Part shown: positions 1 to 6,560 of the stretch, one piece after another
Layout of the letters: every line of letters begins with the position of its first letter
Numbering within the stretch: the stretch's first letter is position 1
Source of the DNA: Alphaproteobacteria bacterium
GTDB taxonomy: Bacteria; Pseudomonadota; Alphaproteobacteria; Micropepsales; Micropepsaceae
Direction: 5' to 3'
Assembly: GCA_947373775.1 (NCBI GenBank)
Contig: CANBZE010000040.1
Location: forward strand, 1-10,056
DNA length: 10,056 nt
Notes under the pieces: generated by a model
Database searches by the model: none
Seen by the model: the letters and a program-made list of their open reading frames with translations, nothing else
What the model was told of the DNA's origin: nothing
Made by a program: the position numbers and the translations under genes

Positions 1-101
1 GTGAAGAACAGCAGCGCCGTCACCGAAAAGGCGAACAGCAGCACATAGACAAGAACGATACGGAACGCCTGGGTCTGTAGGAGACCGGGCTTAGTGCGCA
101 C
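1..101 (-). CDS. Sensor histidine kinase, N-terminal fragment (cut by left window edge)
   Basis: Only the first 33 codons are visible. A GTG at 101-99 opens a frame reading MRTKPGLLQTQAFRIVLVYV and then a hydrophobic stretch rich in Leu, Phe and Val. This is a short basic cytoplasmic tail followed by a first membrane helix (about residues 13-33), as in inner-membrane sensor kinases. An in-frame TGA lies two codons upstream of the GTG, so the start cannot be further upstream. The start overlaps the end of the preceding response regulator gene by 11 bases, which suggests translational coupling and a regulator-kinase operon. The kinase identity is inferred from this context and the N-terminal shape; no catalytic motif is inside the window. 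The nearest Shine-Dalgarno match is poor, as expected for a coupled start. Confidence 0.7.
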   Translation of the reverse strand, partial: MRTKPGLLQTQAFRIVLVYVLLFAFSVTALLFF

Positions 102-765
102 GGATCATGTAGCCGGCGCCGCGCACGGTATGCAGCAGCGGGGCCGCGAAACCCTTGTCGATCTTGGCGCGCAACCGGCTGATATGCACGTCGATCACAT
201 TGGTCTGGGGGTCGAAATGATATTCCCACACGCTTTCCAGCAGCATGGTGCGGGTTACAACCTGGCCGGCATGGCGCATGAGATATTCCAGCAGACGGAA
301 TTCGCGCGGCTGCAATTCGATGTCGGTGCCGCTGCGCTTGGCGGCGCGCGACAACAGATCCAGCTCCAGGTCGCCCACATCCAGCCGCGTCTTGACGCCA
401 ACCGGCGAGCGGCGGCGCATCAGCGCATCCACCCGCGCCAGCAGTTCGACAAAGGCATAAGGCTTGGTGAGATAATCATCACCCCCGGCCTTCAGGCCCT
501 TCACCCGGTCATCCACTTCCGACAAAGCCGACAAGAACAGCACCGGGGTGGAATTGCCATGCTCGCGCATCCCCGCCACCAGCTTGAGGCCGTCCAGCTT
601 GGGCAGCATGCGGTCCACGATGGCCACGTCATAGGGCCGCGACAGCGCCAGGCTCAGGCCCGTCTCGCCGTCCCCCGCATCGTCCACCACATGACCGGAT
701 TCCTTCAGCCCCTGCACCAGGTAACGCTGGGCTTCCAGATCGTCTTCAATCACCAGAATACGCAT
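91..765 (-). CDS. OmpR-family response regulator (QseB/CusR/CpxR-like)
   Basis: This 224-residue DNA-binding response regulator has a full-length receiver domain (residues 1-115) and a C-terminal OmpR-type winged helix (about 125-222). Visible receiver residues are the acidic pocket E7-D8-D9, the phospho-acceptor D51 in VDRMLP, the switch residue S79 and the conserved K101 in LTKPY. The winged helix shows the usual LQPREFRLLEYLMRH and VDVHISRLR-like signatures and ends in TVRGAGYMI. The ATG at 765 has a good ribosome site (GGGAGAG, three bases before the ATG). The gene follows the Do protease gene and overlaps the start of a kinase gene, so the natural inference is envelope-stress signalling, possibly with degP as a target. 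The inducing signal and DNA site are not known. The family call is very sure; the exact subfamily is not. Confidence 0.95.
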   Translation of the reverse strand: MRILVIEDDLEAQRYLVQGLKESGHVVDDAGDGETGLSLALSRPYDVAIVDRMLPKLDGLKLVAGMREHGNSTPVLFLSALSEVDDRVKGLKAGGDDYLTKPYAFVELLARVDALMRRRSPVGVKTRLDVGDLELDLLSRAAKRSGTDIELQPREFRLLEYLMRHAGQVVTRTMLLESVWEYHFDPQTNVIDVHISRLRAKIDKGFAAPLLHTVRGAGYMIRAH

Positions 766-790
766 TCACTCTCCCGATCATGCGTGAAAT

Positions 791-843
791 GAAAAAATGG
801 GGCGCGGGTGTTCATAGCGACAGCGTATGAACGGCCCGCGCCC
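791..843 (-). terminator. Intrinsic terminator after the Do protease gene
   Basis: On the minus strand the outer stem GGGCGCGGG (843-835) pairs perfectly with CCCGCGCCC (808-800). An inner stem GTTCATA (832-826) pairs with TATGAAC (816-810), with a small internal bulge (CC opposite A) and a nine-base loop. A run of six T follows at 797-792. This is a textbook Rho-independent terminator starting six bases past the degP stop codon. It leaves only about 25 bases before the start of the next response regulator gene. Confidence 0.88.
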
Positions 844-849
844 GAATGC

Positions 850-2442
850 TCACGTCTTGTCGATATCGATGGCGACGAACCCGGTGCCGCCCTGGCTGTG
901 GGCCACCAGCAGCAGCACGCTGGAGCGGCCGCCCTTCTTGGCCTCGGCCACGCCCGACTGGAAATCGGTCGGCGTGCGCACGATCTTGTTGCCCACCCGC
1001 AGCACCACGTCGCCGGGCTGCAAGCCCTTGTCGGCGGCATCGCTGTCGGGATCGACCTTGGTGATCACCGCGCCGTTCATCACGGTCTCGGCGATGTTGA
1101 AGGTCTTCTTGGCTTCCGCGGTCAGCGACGACAGGCCCAGGCCCGCGGCATTGGCGCTGGACGGCGACAGGGTGCCTTCCTTGCTGGGCGCGTTGGAGGC
1201 CAGTTGCGTCGCATCGGGACGGGTGGCGATGGTGACCTTGACCTGCAGCGGCTTGCCCTGGCGCACCACCGAGAAGGTAGCGGCCTGGCCGGTCGGCACA
1301 CTGGCAACCTTGCGGGTCAGGTCGGTGGCGTCTTCCACCGCCACACCGTTGATGGCGGTGACGATATCGCCCTGCTCGAAGCCGGCCTTGGCGGCGGGCC
1401 CGTTGGGAACGACTTCGGCAACCATCGCGCCCTTGGAGTCCTTGATGCCCAGCGAGGTGGCGATCTCCGGCGTCACGGTCTGGATGTTCACGCCCAGATA
1501 GCCGCGGGAGACCTTGCCCTTGGTCTTGAGCTGGTCGATCACGTCGTGGATCAGGCTGGCAGGAATCGCAAAGCCGATGCCGACGCTGCCGCCCGAGGGC
1601 GAGAAGATCATCGAGTTCATGCCGATCACCTGGCCATGCAGGTCAAAGGTCGGGCCGCCCGAATTGCCCCGGTTGATGGGGGCGTCGATCTGGATGAAGT
1701 TTGTATACTGCTGAGCGGAGTCGATGTTGTTGCGGCCCAGCGAGGAGACGATACCGGCGGTCACCGAGTTGGAAAGACCGAAGGGATTGCCCACCGCCAC
1801 CACCCAGTCGCCCACGCGCAGGCGCTTGTCGTCGCCGAACTCGACAGTCGGCAGCGGACGGTCGCTGGTGATCTTCAGAAGGGCGACGTCAGTCACCGGA
1901 TCGGTGCCCACCAGCTTGGCGATGAATTCGCGCTTGTCCGGCAGGGTGACGGTGATCTTCTTGCTGGCGTCCACCACATGGTTGTTGGTGACGACATAAC
2001 CGGCCTTGTCGATGATGAAGCCCGAACCGGCGCTGAGCGCCTTGTGCGGCTGCTGCGGCTGCTTCTGGCCCTGGCCAAACTGGTTGAACAGGTCGCGGAA
2101 CGGCGCGGGGATGTTCTCGTCGCCGCCTTCATTCTCGGTGGTGGTGGTTTCGGACTTGATGGTCACGACCGCGGGGCTGACGCGCTCCACCAGGTCGGCG
2201 AAGCTGAAGGGCGCGCTGTTTTCCAGCATGCGCGGGGCGCGGGCATCGCCGTCATTGGCGGCGACCATGGTGGGGGTGCCGGCGACCTGGATGGCGCGCA
2301 CCGGCGGCAACAGCGCGAAGGCGCCAAGGCCGACCACCACGATGGCGGCGGCGCCGCTCATGGCGACCACGCGGCGCTGACGCAGCGAAGGCTTGGGAAG
2401 GCGGGAAAAGATGCCCGGCTTGGGCGAGTTGTCATTCTGCAT
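850..2442 (-). CDS. degP: Do family periplasmic serine protease/chaperone (DegP/HtrA)
   Basis: This ATP-independent periplasmic protease and chaperone degrades or refolds damaged envelope proteins. I chose the ATG at 2442 (530 residues) because AAGGAG sits five bases upstream; a longer in-frame ATG at 2502 lacks such a site and adds 20 non-conserved residues. A single hydrophobic segment at about residues 25-48, after a basic tail, is a signal peptide or membrane anchor. The trypsin-like domain carries the full catalytic triad: H155 in TNNHVV, D185 in TDVALLK and S261 in GNSGGP. Two PDZ domains follow (about 300-395 and 425-525), with a Ser/Ala-rich linker near 405-420. A Gln-rich, flexible LA-loop-like segment (about 103-135) precedes the protease core, as in DegP. 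The gene lies 99 bases after ccmH and is closed by a strong terminator. All key residues are intact. Confidence 0.96.
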   Translation of the reverse strand: MQNDNSPKPGIFSRLPKPSLRQRRVVAMSGAAAIVVVGLGAFALLPPVRAIQVAGTPTMVAANDGDARAPRMLENSAPFSFADLVERVSPAVVTIKSETTTTENEGGDENIPAPFRDLFNQFGQGQKQPQQPHKALSAGSGFIIDKAGYVVTNNHVVDASKKITVTLPDKREFIAKLVGTDPVTDVALLKITSDRPLPTVEFGDDKRLRVGDWVVAVGNPFGLSNSVTAGIVSSLGRNNIDSAQQYTNFIQIDAPINRGNSGGPTFDLHGQVIGMNSMIFSPSGGSVGIGFAIPASLIHDVIDQLKTKGKVSRGYLGVNIQTVTPEIATSLGIKDSKGAMVAEVVPNGPAAKAGFEQGDIVTAINGVAVEDATDLTRKVASVPTGQAATFSVVRQGKPLQVKVTIATRPDATQLASNAPSKEGTLSPSSANAAGLGLSSLTAEAKKTFNIAETVMNGAVITKVDPDSDAADKGLQPGDVVLRVGNKIVRTPTDFQSGVAEAKKGGRSSVLLLVAHSQGGTGFVAIDIDKT

Positions 2443-2447
2443 GGGGG

Positions 2448-2453
2448 CTCCTT
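2448..2453 (-). promoter_or_regulatory. Ribosome binding site deciding the degP start
   Basis: AAGGAG on the minus strand with five bases to the ATG at 2442-2440. It is the best Shine-Dalgarno match in the window and argues for the shorter 530-residue protease over the 550-residue reading from the ATG at 2502. Confidence 0.8.
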
Positions 2454-2506
2454 GAGGCCAGTCTTTTCCGACCGGGCCGTGGCTGAGATACAAGCCTAAC
2501 ATGGAC

Positions 2507-2540
2507 AGATTACGTCCGGGAGATTACAACTATGTAATCT
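2507..2540. promoter_or_regulatory. Palindromic operator-like site with an extra direct half-site, between ccmH and degP
   Basis: On the plus strand AGATTACAACTATGTAATCT (2521-2540) is a perfect palindrome: two 8-base arms around ACTA. A further AGATTAC lies at 2507-2513, a direct repeat 14 bases away from the left arm. The palindrome begins one base after the ccmH stop codon and lies 79-98 bases upstream of the degP start. No T-run follows on either strand, so it does not look like a terminator. AT-rich symmetrical arms in an otherwise GC-rich region suggest a binding site for a dimeric regulator controlling degP. Which protein binds is unknown; the linked response regulators are candidates only by position. 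Confidence 0.5.
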
Positions 2541-2541
2541 T

Positions 2542-2931
2542 CTAAGCGCTTGTGGTGGAAGCCTTTTTGACCACAACCCACGCCACCACGCCGCCCGCGC
2601 CCAGCACCAGAAAGGGCGCCAGCCATAGCAGCCAGGTATCGGGCTGCACGGGAGGCTTCATCAGGATGACGTCGCCATAGCGCGCCACCAGGAAATCCTG
2701 GACTTGGCCGTCGCTTTGCCCCGCCGCGATCTGCTCGCGGATCAGCCGGCGCACATCGGCGGAAAAAGGCGAGCCGGACTCATCCACATTCTCGCCGGCG
2801 CAGACCAGGCAGCGGAACTGGCGCTGCAGGTTACGGGCGCGCGCTTCCATCGCCGGATTGGAAAATGTGTCACCCAGCGGCATGGCAAGCGCCGGAATCA
2901 TCATCAGCAGAAGCGCGATGACCGCTTTCAT
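2542..2931 (-). CDS. ccmH: Cytochrome c maturation protein CcmH (CycL), haem lyase thiol-reductase subunit
   Basis: CcmH is a periplasm-facing, membrane-anchored subunit of the CcmF/H haem lyase that holds or reduces the apocytochrome CXXCH cysteines before haem attachment. The 129-residue protein starts at the ATG at 2931-2929, overlapping the ccmF stop as ATGA. A signal peptide (about 1-17) precedes the CcmH domain with the redox pair C41-L-V-C44, then the conserved VARYGD and a C-terminal membrane helix (about 99-121). Length fits the short, single-domain CcmH/CycL of Alphaproteobacteria, not the fused E. coli form. The motif reads FRCLVCAGEN, whereas LRCxxCQNQ is usual, so the residue after the second Cys is Ala instead of Gln. 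There is no strong ribosome site, consistent with coupling to ccmF. An upstream ATG at 2991 would lie inside ccmF and is not supported. Confidence 0.94.
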   Translation of the reverse strand: MKAVIALLLMMIPALAMPLGDTFSNPAMEARARNLQRQFRCLVCAGENVDESGSPFSADVRRLIREQIAAGQSDGQVQDFLVARYGDVILMKPPVQPDTWLLWLAPFLVLGAGGVVAWVVVKKASTTSA

Positions 2932-4847
2932 TCGGCGGCCTGCGCCACCGCAGCGGCGGGTTCGCGTGCGGGCGCACGCAGGCGGCCCCACAGGCTCAGC
3001 ATCCCGCCCAGCGCCATGATCAACCCGCCGATCCAGATCAGCGGCGCCAGCGGCGAGACATAGGCGCGCAAGGCAAAGCGGCCATCGTCCCGCTCATCAC
3101 CCAGCGCCAGATAGAGATCACGCAGGCCGGTGGTGCGGATGGCGGTGTCGCTCATGTCCTGACCTTCGGCGGGATAAAGCCGGTGCTCGGGCTGCAGCAC
3201 CGCGCCGGGTTTTGCGCCGTCCATCACCGCGATATGGGCGCGGTCGGCGATGTAGTTGGGACCCTTCACGCGGCTGACGCCGTCAAAGCGCAAGGTGTAA
3301 GGCCCCACCGTGAAGCTCTGTCCCGGCGCCACCACTGTCAGCGCTTCGCTGCGCCAGACGGTGGTGCCGGCCACGCCCATCAAGGTGACGCCAAGCCCGG
3401 CATGCGCGAGAGCGGCGGCAAAAGCCGAAGCGCGCGCGCCCTTGCGCTTGCGCACATCGATGATCGAAGCACCGATCAGCCAGGCGGCGACGGCGAAGGC
3501 GCCGGTGGCGGCGATGGTGCGCGGCGCGACAATGGCCAGCACCGCGATGGCGGCGATTCCCGCCAGGCCCAGCGCGGGAACCAGCGAACGCCAGGCGGCT
3601 TTCAGGTCGCCCCGCTTCCAGCCCAGCCGCGGTCCGAACGGCACCAGCAGCAGCAACGCGAAGAAGATCGGCGCAAATGTAATGACGTAATAGGGCGGAC
3701 CCACCGTGATCTTGGTGCCGTTCAGCGCATCCAGGATCAGGGGGTAAAGCGTCCCGGCAAAGACGCAGGCGCAGGCCGCTACCAGGAAGACATTGTTGAG
3801 CAACAGCGCGGTCTCGCGGCTGGCCGGTTCAAACGCCGCGCCGCCCTGCAGGCTGGGCGCGCGCCAGGCGAACAGCGCCAACGCCCCGCCGATGGCCAGT
3901 GCGATCAGCACCATGATGAAGAAGCCGCGCGCGGGATCGGAGGCAAAGGCATGCACCGACGACAAGACGCCGGAGCGCACCAGGAATGTGCCGATCAACG
4001 ACATGGAGAAACCGGCGATGGCCAGCAGCAGGGTCCAGGTGCGGAACGCGCCGCTTTTTTCCGTGGCCAGCGCCGAATGCAGCAAGGCCGTGGCGATCAG
4101 CCAGGGCATCAGCGAGGCATTCTCCACCGGGTCCCAGCCCCAGAAACCGCCCCAGCCCAGTTCGTAATAGGCCCACCAGCTGCCCAGCGCGATGCCGCAG
4201 GTCAGCGCGATCCAGGCGATCAGCATGAAGGGCCGCGCGGCGCGGGCCCATCCAGCTTCACCGACCAGCAGCGCGGCGGCGGCATAAGAGAAGGACGCCG
4301 ACAGCCCGACATAGCCGGCATAGAGCATGGGCGGATGCATCGCCAAACCCGGGTCCTGCAACAGCGGGGTCAGCCCTGCGCCTTCGAACGGCGCCGGGTC
4401 CAGACGCAGGAACGGATTGGAGGTGAACAGGATGAACAGGATGAACGCCGCCGCCAGCAGGCCCTGCACGCCCAGCGCGCCGCTGGTCAGCCGCTCACCG
4501 CCGCGCTGCAGAAACGCCACCATCCCGGCATAAAGCGCCAGCACCAGCACCCACAGCAGCATCGAGCCTTCGTGATTGCCCCACACGCCGCTGATTTTAT
4601 AGACCAGCGGTTTGAGCGTGTGGCTGTGGCCGGCCACCAGCGCCACGGAAAAATCCGAAACCACGAAAGCATAGGTCAGCGCGGCGAAGGCCAGCACGAT
4701 AAAGACCAGGAAGCCCAGCGCCGAACTGGTGGCGACGCGGCGGGCGGCATTGGCCTCGACGCGCGTGCCGATCAGCCCAGACACCGCCATCACCAGCGAC
4801 AGCGCCAGGGCGAAACACAGTGCCAGTTGACCCAACTCGCCCGTCAT
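2928..4847 (-). CDS. ccmF: Haem lyase CcmF (CycK), polytopic membrane subunit
   Basis: CcmF joins haem from holo-CcmE to the cysteine thiols of apocytochrome c at the periplasmic face of the inner membrane. The 639-residue protein is strongly hydrophobic, with many predicted membrane helices. The tryptophan-rich WWD haem-handling motif lies at about residues 224-243 (GWGGFWGWDPVEN core). Histidines in the expected places are H171 (AMHPPM), H257, H299 (SVHAF) and H482 (LAHAG), corresponding to the periplasmic and transmembrane haem ligands described for E. coli CcmF (H173, H261, H303, H491). Length matches the family. The ATG at 4847 overlaps the ccmE stop codon as ATGA, and AGAAGG lies just upstream, so coupling is likely. 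No damage is visible. Confidence 0.97.
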   Translation of the reverse strand: MTGELGQLALCFALALSLVMAVSGLIGTRVEANAARRVATSSALGFLVFIVLAFAALTYAFVVSDFSVALVAGHSHTLKPLVYKISGVWGNHEGSMLLWVLVLALYAGMVAFLQRGGERLTSGALGVQGLLAAAFILFILFTSNPFLRLDPAPFEGAGLTPLLQDPGLAMHPPMLYAGYVGLSASFSYAAAALLVGEAGWARAARPFMLIAWIALTCGIALGSWWAYYELGWGGFWGWDPVENASLMPWLIATALLHSALATEKSGAFRTWTLLLAIAGFSMSLIGTFLVRSGVLSSVHAFASDPARGFFIMVLIALAIGGALALFAWRAPSLQGGAAFEPASRETALLLNNVFLVAACACVFAGTLYPLILDALNGTKITVGPPYYVITFAPIFFALLLLVPFGPRLGWKRGDLKAAWRSLVPALGLAGIAAIAVLAIVAPRTIAATGAFAVAAWLIGASIIDVRKRKGARASAFAAALAHAGLGVTLMGVAGTTVWRSEALTVVAPGQSFTVGPYTLRFDGVSRVKGPNYIADRAHIAVMDGAKPGAVLQPEHRLYPAEGQDMSDTAIRTTGLRDLYLALGDERDDGRFALRAYVSPLAPLIWIGGLIMALGGMLSLWGRLRAPAREPAAAVAQAAE

Positions 4848-5287
4848 TCCGCGCCTTCTTTCCAGCGGCCGCTTTTCTTCAGCGCGGCCACCACTTCAGG
4901 CGGCATGTATTTCTCGTCATGCTTGGCCAGCACTTCGGCGGCGATGAAGGTGCCGTGCGCATCCATCGCGCCGGTGGCGACCACGCCCTGGCCTTCGCGG
5001 AACAGGGCCGGCAGCACCCCGACGAAATCGGCGGGCACGCTGCCCTTGCCGTCGGTGACGCGGAATTTCACTTCGGCGCCGGCGCCGTGCGTGACGCTGC
5101 CTTTTTCCACCAAGCCGCCAAGTCGGAAGGCAACGCCTTCACCGACCTGGCCGGCCGCCACGTCAGCGGGGCTGTGGAAGTACATGATGTTCTGTCCCAG
5201 CCCATAGCGGATCAGTACGGCCAGCATCGCGCCTACCGCGACCAGGGCGGCGGCGAAAGCCAGGCGACGCTTCTTCTTCGCATTCAT
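4844..5287 (-). CDS. ccmE: Periplasmic haem chaperone CcmE (CycJ)
   Basis: CcmE binds haem covalently and hands it to the CcmF/CcmH lyase. The 147-residue protein has a basic N-terminal tail (KKKRR at 4-8), one membrane anchor (about 9-26) and a periplasmic OB-fold domain. The covalent haem-binding histidine is H123 in LAKHDEKYMPPE, with Y127 as the expected axial ligand in the H-x-x-x-Y motif. The stop codon overlaps the ccmF start. Its own ATG (5287-5285) follows directly after the stop codon of the preceding small gene with no gap, so those two genes are almost certainly co-transcribed and translationally coupled. Length and motifs are normal for the family. Confidence 0.97.
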   Translation of the reverse strand: MNAKKKRRLAFAAALVAVGAMLAVLIRYGLGQNIMYFHSPADVAAGQVGEGVAFRLGGLVEKGSVTHGAGAEVKFRVTDGKGSVPADFVGVLPALFREGQGVVATGAMDAHGTFIAAEVLAKHDEKYMPPEVVAALKKSGRWKEGAE

Positions 5288-5632
5288 TCAGTGACCGCCG
5301 CCTTTGTGCAGGATCTGGTCGGCAATGCCGGTGTCATAACCGACGCCTTCGGGGGTCAGCGCGATTTCGTTCGGCCAGGTGCACTTGATCAGTCCCTTGC
5401 GGGCCAGCGCGTTCCACACATTCTCATTTTCCAGGCCGGTGGCATCGCTGCCGCGCACGGTGGCATCGCCCAGGTGAAAGTGATCGCCATGGGCATGGGG
5501 AAAGGCGGTGATGGCGGTGTCGCCCTCGGGCGTCGGTTTGGACGCATCGGGAATCTGCGCGATGGCCTGCAGCAGGGTCAGGGTGCGCAACTGAAGCGGG
5601 TTGAGCTTGGCGGGATTGATTTTGGGCGGCAT
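5288..5632 (-). CDS. Unknown small protein with winged-helix-like pattern and His-rich segment, first gene of the ccm operon
   Basis: I do not recognise a named family, though similar small proteins seem familiar from other Alphaproteobacteria. The 114-residue product has no signal peptide or membrane helix, so it is probably cytoplasmic. The N-terminal part (LNPLQLRTLTLLQAIA, residues 10-25) looks like helix 1 of a winged helix. Residues 66-96 (GLENENVWNALARKGLI, then a strand and LTPEG) resemble a recognition helix and wing as in MarR-like folds. Between them a segment around 45-54 (PHAHGDHFHL) places four histidines (46, 48, 51, 53) and an aspartate within eight residues, a plausible metal or haem site. 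Two more His lie near the C terminus (109, 114). The stop codon abuts the ccmE start, linking it to cytochrome c maturation. The fold is my inference from pattern only. The ribosome site is weak and the start lies only 17 bases from an upstream terminator stem. Confidence 0.82.
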   Translation of the reverse strand: MPPKINPAKLNPLQLRTLTLLQAIAQIPDASKPTPEGDTAITAFPHAHGDHFHLGDATVRGSDATGLENENVWNALARKGLIKCTWPNEIALTPEGVGYDTGIADQILHKGGGH

Positions 5633-5644
5633 GACGGTCCGGAT

Positions 5645-5683
5645 AAAGAAAAACGGCCGGGACCATACCGTCCCGGCCGTTTT
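5645..5683 (-). terminator. Intrinsic terminator after the glycine-zipper gene
   Basis: On the minus strand AAAACGGCCGGGAC (5683-5670) pairs perfectly with GTCCCGGCCGTTTT (5663-5650), a 14-base stem with the six-base loop GGTATG. The T-rich tail TTTTTCTTT continues to 5645. The stem starts 21 bases past the stop codon of the glycine-zipper gene. It is among the strongest terminators one could draw, and it ends about a dozen bases before the next start codon, so it also separates, or conditionally connects, the ccm operon. Confidence 0.92.
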
Positions 5684-5704
5684 GAAGCAAAATCGGTTGC
5701 CGCG

Positions 5705-6499
5705 TCAGCGGTGCCGCCCGCCGCCACCGTGAAACCCACGGTGACCACCACCCCAACCGCCGCCACCAAAGCCGAATGAGAAGCTGGGGCCGTAGTAACT
5801 GGGGCCGTAATAATAGGGGTAATAGGGCGCACCATAGGGCCGGTAATAGCCCGGCGGTGGCGGGGGCGGCGGATAGTCGCCGTAATCGCCATAGTCCCGG
5901 CGGTCATAGGCGGCGGCCTGGCGGCCACCGTCTTCGTGCATGCACTCATAGTAAGCGCGGCCATAATCGGCTTCGACATCGCGCGCCGCCTGGCGGGCAT
6001 TGTCGGAGCCAATCGCGGTTCCGGCGATCAGGCCGGCGCCTGCGCCGGCCGCAGCGCCAAGACCGGCATTGCCGGCAGCCGCGCCCAGCACGGTGCCCAG
6101 TACCGCGCCGCCCAGAAGACCACCGACGGTGCCGCGGGTCTGTTCGTCACGCGCCGCTTCGCGCGGGGTGGTGTAGCCGGTGCGGGCTGCGGCGTCGCGG
6201 CGGCAGAAGATATCGCGGTCGGCGGCGGCCTGCTGGCCGCTCTGCGATGCAGACGGCGACGCGCCACGGGAGTCATAGGCGCCGCGCTGATCGGCGGGCG
6301 GGCCATAGCCGCGAGGCGGAGCGGACGGATTAACGTCATCATCGTCATAGTCCGGGGCGCTGCGTGCGCTATTGGACGGATAACGATCATTGAGATTGGT
6401 CGGCGGCGAATTCGCCGGCTGCGCCAGCGCGGTTCCGCCCAGCAGGACGACCGTCAAGGCGGCGATAAGCGGTGTGCGGAACATTTCGAGCGTCTCCAT
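5705..6499 (-). CDS. Exported glycine-zipper protein with Tyr/Pro/Gly-rich C-terminal tail
   Basis: This 264-residue protein of the broad glycine-zipper envelope family has no known specific role. A signal peptide covers residues 1-26 (cleavage expected after GTALA, before Gln27); the following residue is not Cys, so it is not a lipoprotein. A disordered Asp/Pro/Ser-rich stretch (28-90) precedes a glycine zipper (about 123-164, repeated GxxxG/AxxxG), the sort of segment that forms a membrane-inserted hairpin. Two cysteines, C99 (IFCRRD) and C186 (YYECMH), bracket the zipper and may form a disulphide in the periplasm. The tail (200-264) has repeated YGDY, seven prolines in a row, many Tyr, then Gly/His-rich repeats. 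The start could also be the ATG five codons in (6484), which has GGAG nine bases before it. A probable promoter lies upstream and a strong terminator downstream, so this is a monocistronic unit. Confidence 0.88.
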   Translation of the reverse strand: METLEMFRTPLIAALTVVLLGGTALAQPANSPPTNLNDRYPSNSARSAPDYDDDDVNPSAPPRGYGPPADQRGAYDSRGASPSASQSGQQAAADRDIFCRRDAAARTGYTTPREAARDEQTRGTVGGLLGGAVLGTVLGAAAGNAGLGAAAGAGAGLIAGTAIGSDNARQAARDVEADYGRAYYECMHEDGGRQAAAYDRRDYGDYGDYPPPPPPPGYYRPYGAPYYPYYYGPSYYGPSFSFGFGGGGWGGGHRGFHGGGGRHR

Positions 6500-6500
6500 T

Positions 6501-6517
6501 ATTGCCCCTCTGGCAAT
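6501..6517 (-). promoter_or_regulatory. Hairpin presenting the ribosome site of the glycine-zipper gene
   Basis: On the minus strand ATTGCC (6517-6512) pairs with GGCAAT (6506-6501) around the loop AGAGG, which is the core of the presumed Shine-Dalgarno sequence AGAGGGG. The stem ends one base before the ATG at 6499. The six-base stem is seen directly; any regulatory use (exposing or masking the ribosome site) is inference. Confidence 0.4.
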
Positions 6518-6530
6518 TGTGAGGAGTACG

Positions 6531-6560
6531 TAGGAAACGCCCCCGCCGGTTCAATGTCAA
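6531..6560 (-). promoter_or_regulatory. Candidate housekeeping promoter for the glycine-zipper gene
   Basis: On the minus strand a perfect -35 box TTGACA (6560-6555) is followed after 17 bases by TTTCCT (6537-6532), or after 18 by TTCCTA, as a poor -10 box. Upstream of the -35 is an A/T-rich tract (6566-6582, AAAAATATAGCTTTTT) that could act as an UP element in this GC-rich context. The weak -10 box is the main doubt; alphaproteobacterial -10 elements are often loosely conserved. Confidence 0.4.

Noticed and set aside
808..2499. Long plus-strand open frame of 563 codons opposite degP
   Set aside because: It is the mirror of a protease gene with an intact catalytic triad and PDZ domains. The reading is His/Gly/Asp-rich without any domain, as expected antisense to a GC-rich gene.
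2443..2502. Extended 550-residue degP start at 2502
   Set aside because: There is no ribosome site there, while AAGGAG sits at ideal distance from the ATG at 2442. The extra 20 residues look like untranslated leader.
2521..2540. Intrinsic terminator for the ccm operon at the palindrome after ccmH
   Set aside because: The stem is AT-rich with eight pairs and no T-run follows, so it is a poor terminator; an operator is the better reading.
3183..5207. Plus-strand open frame of 674 codons opposite ccmF and ccmE
   Set aside because: Its Gln/Arg/His/Gly-rich, domainless composition is typical of an antisense shadow; ccmF and ccmE on the other strand carry all expected motifs.
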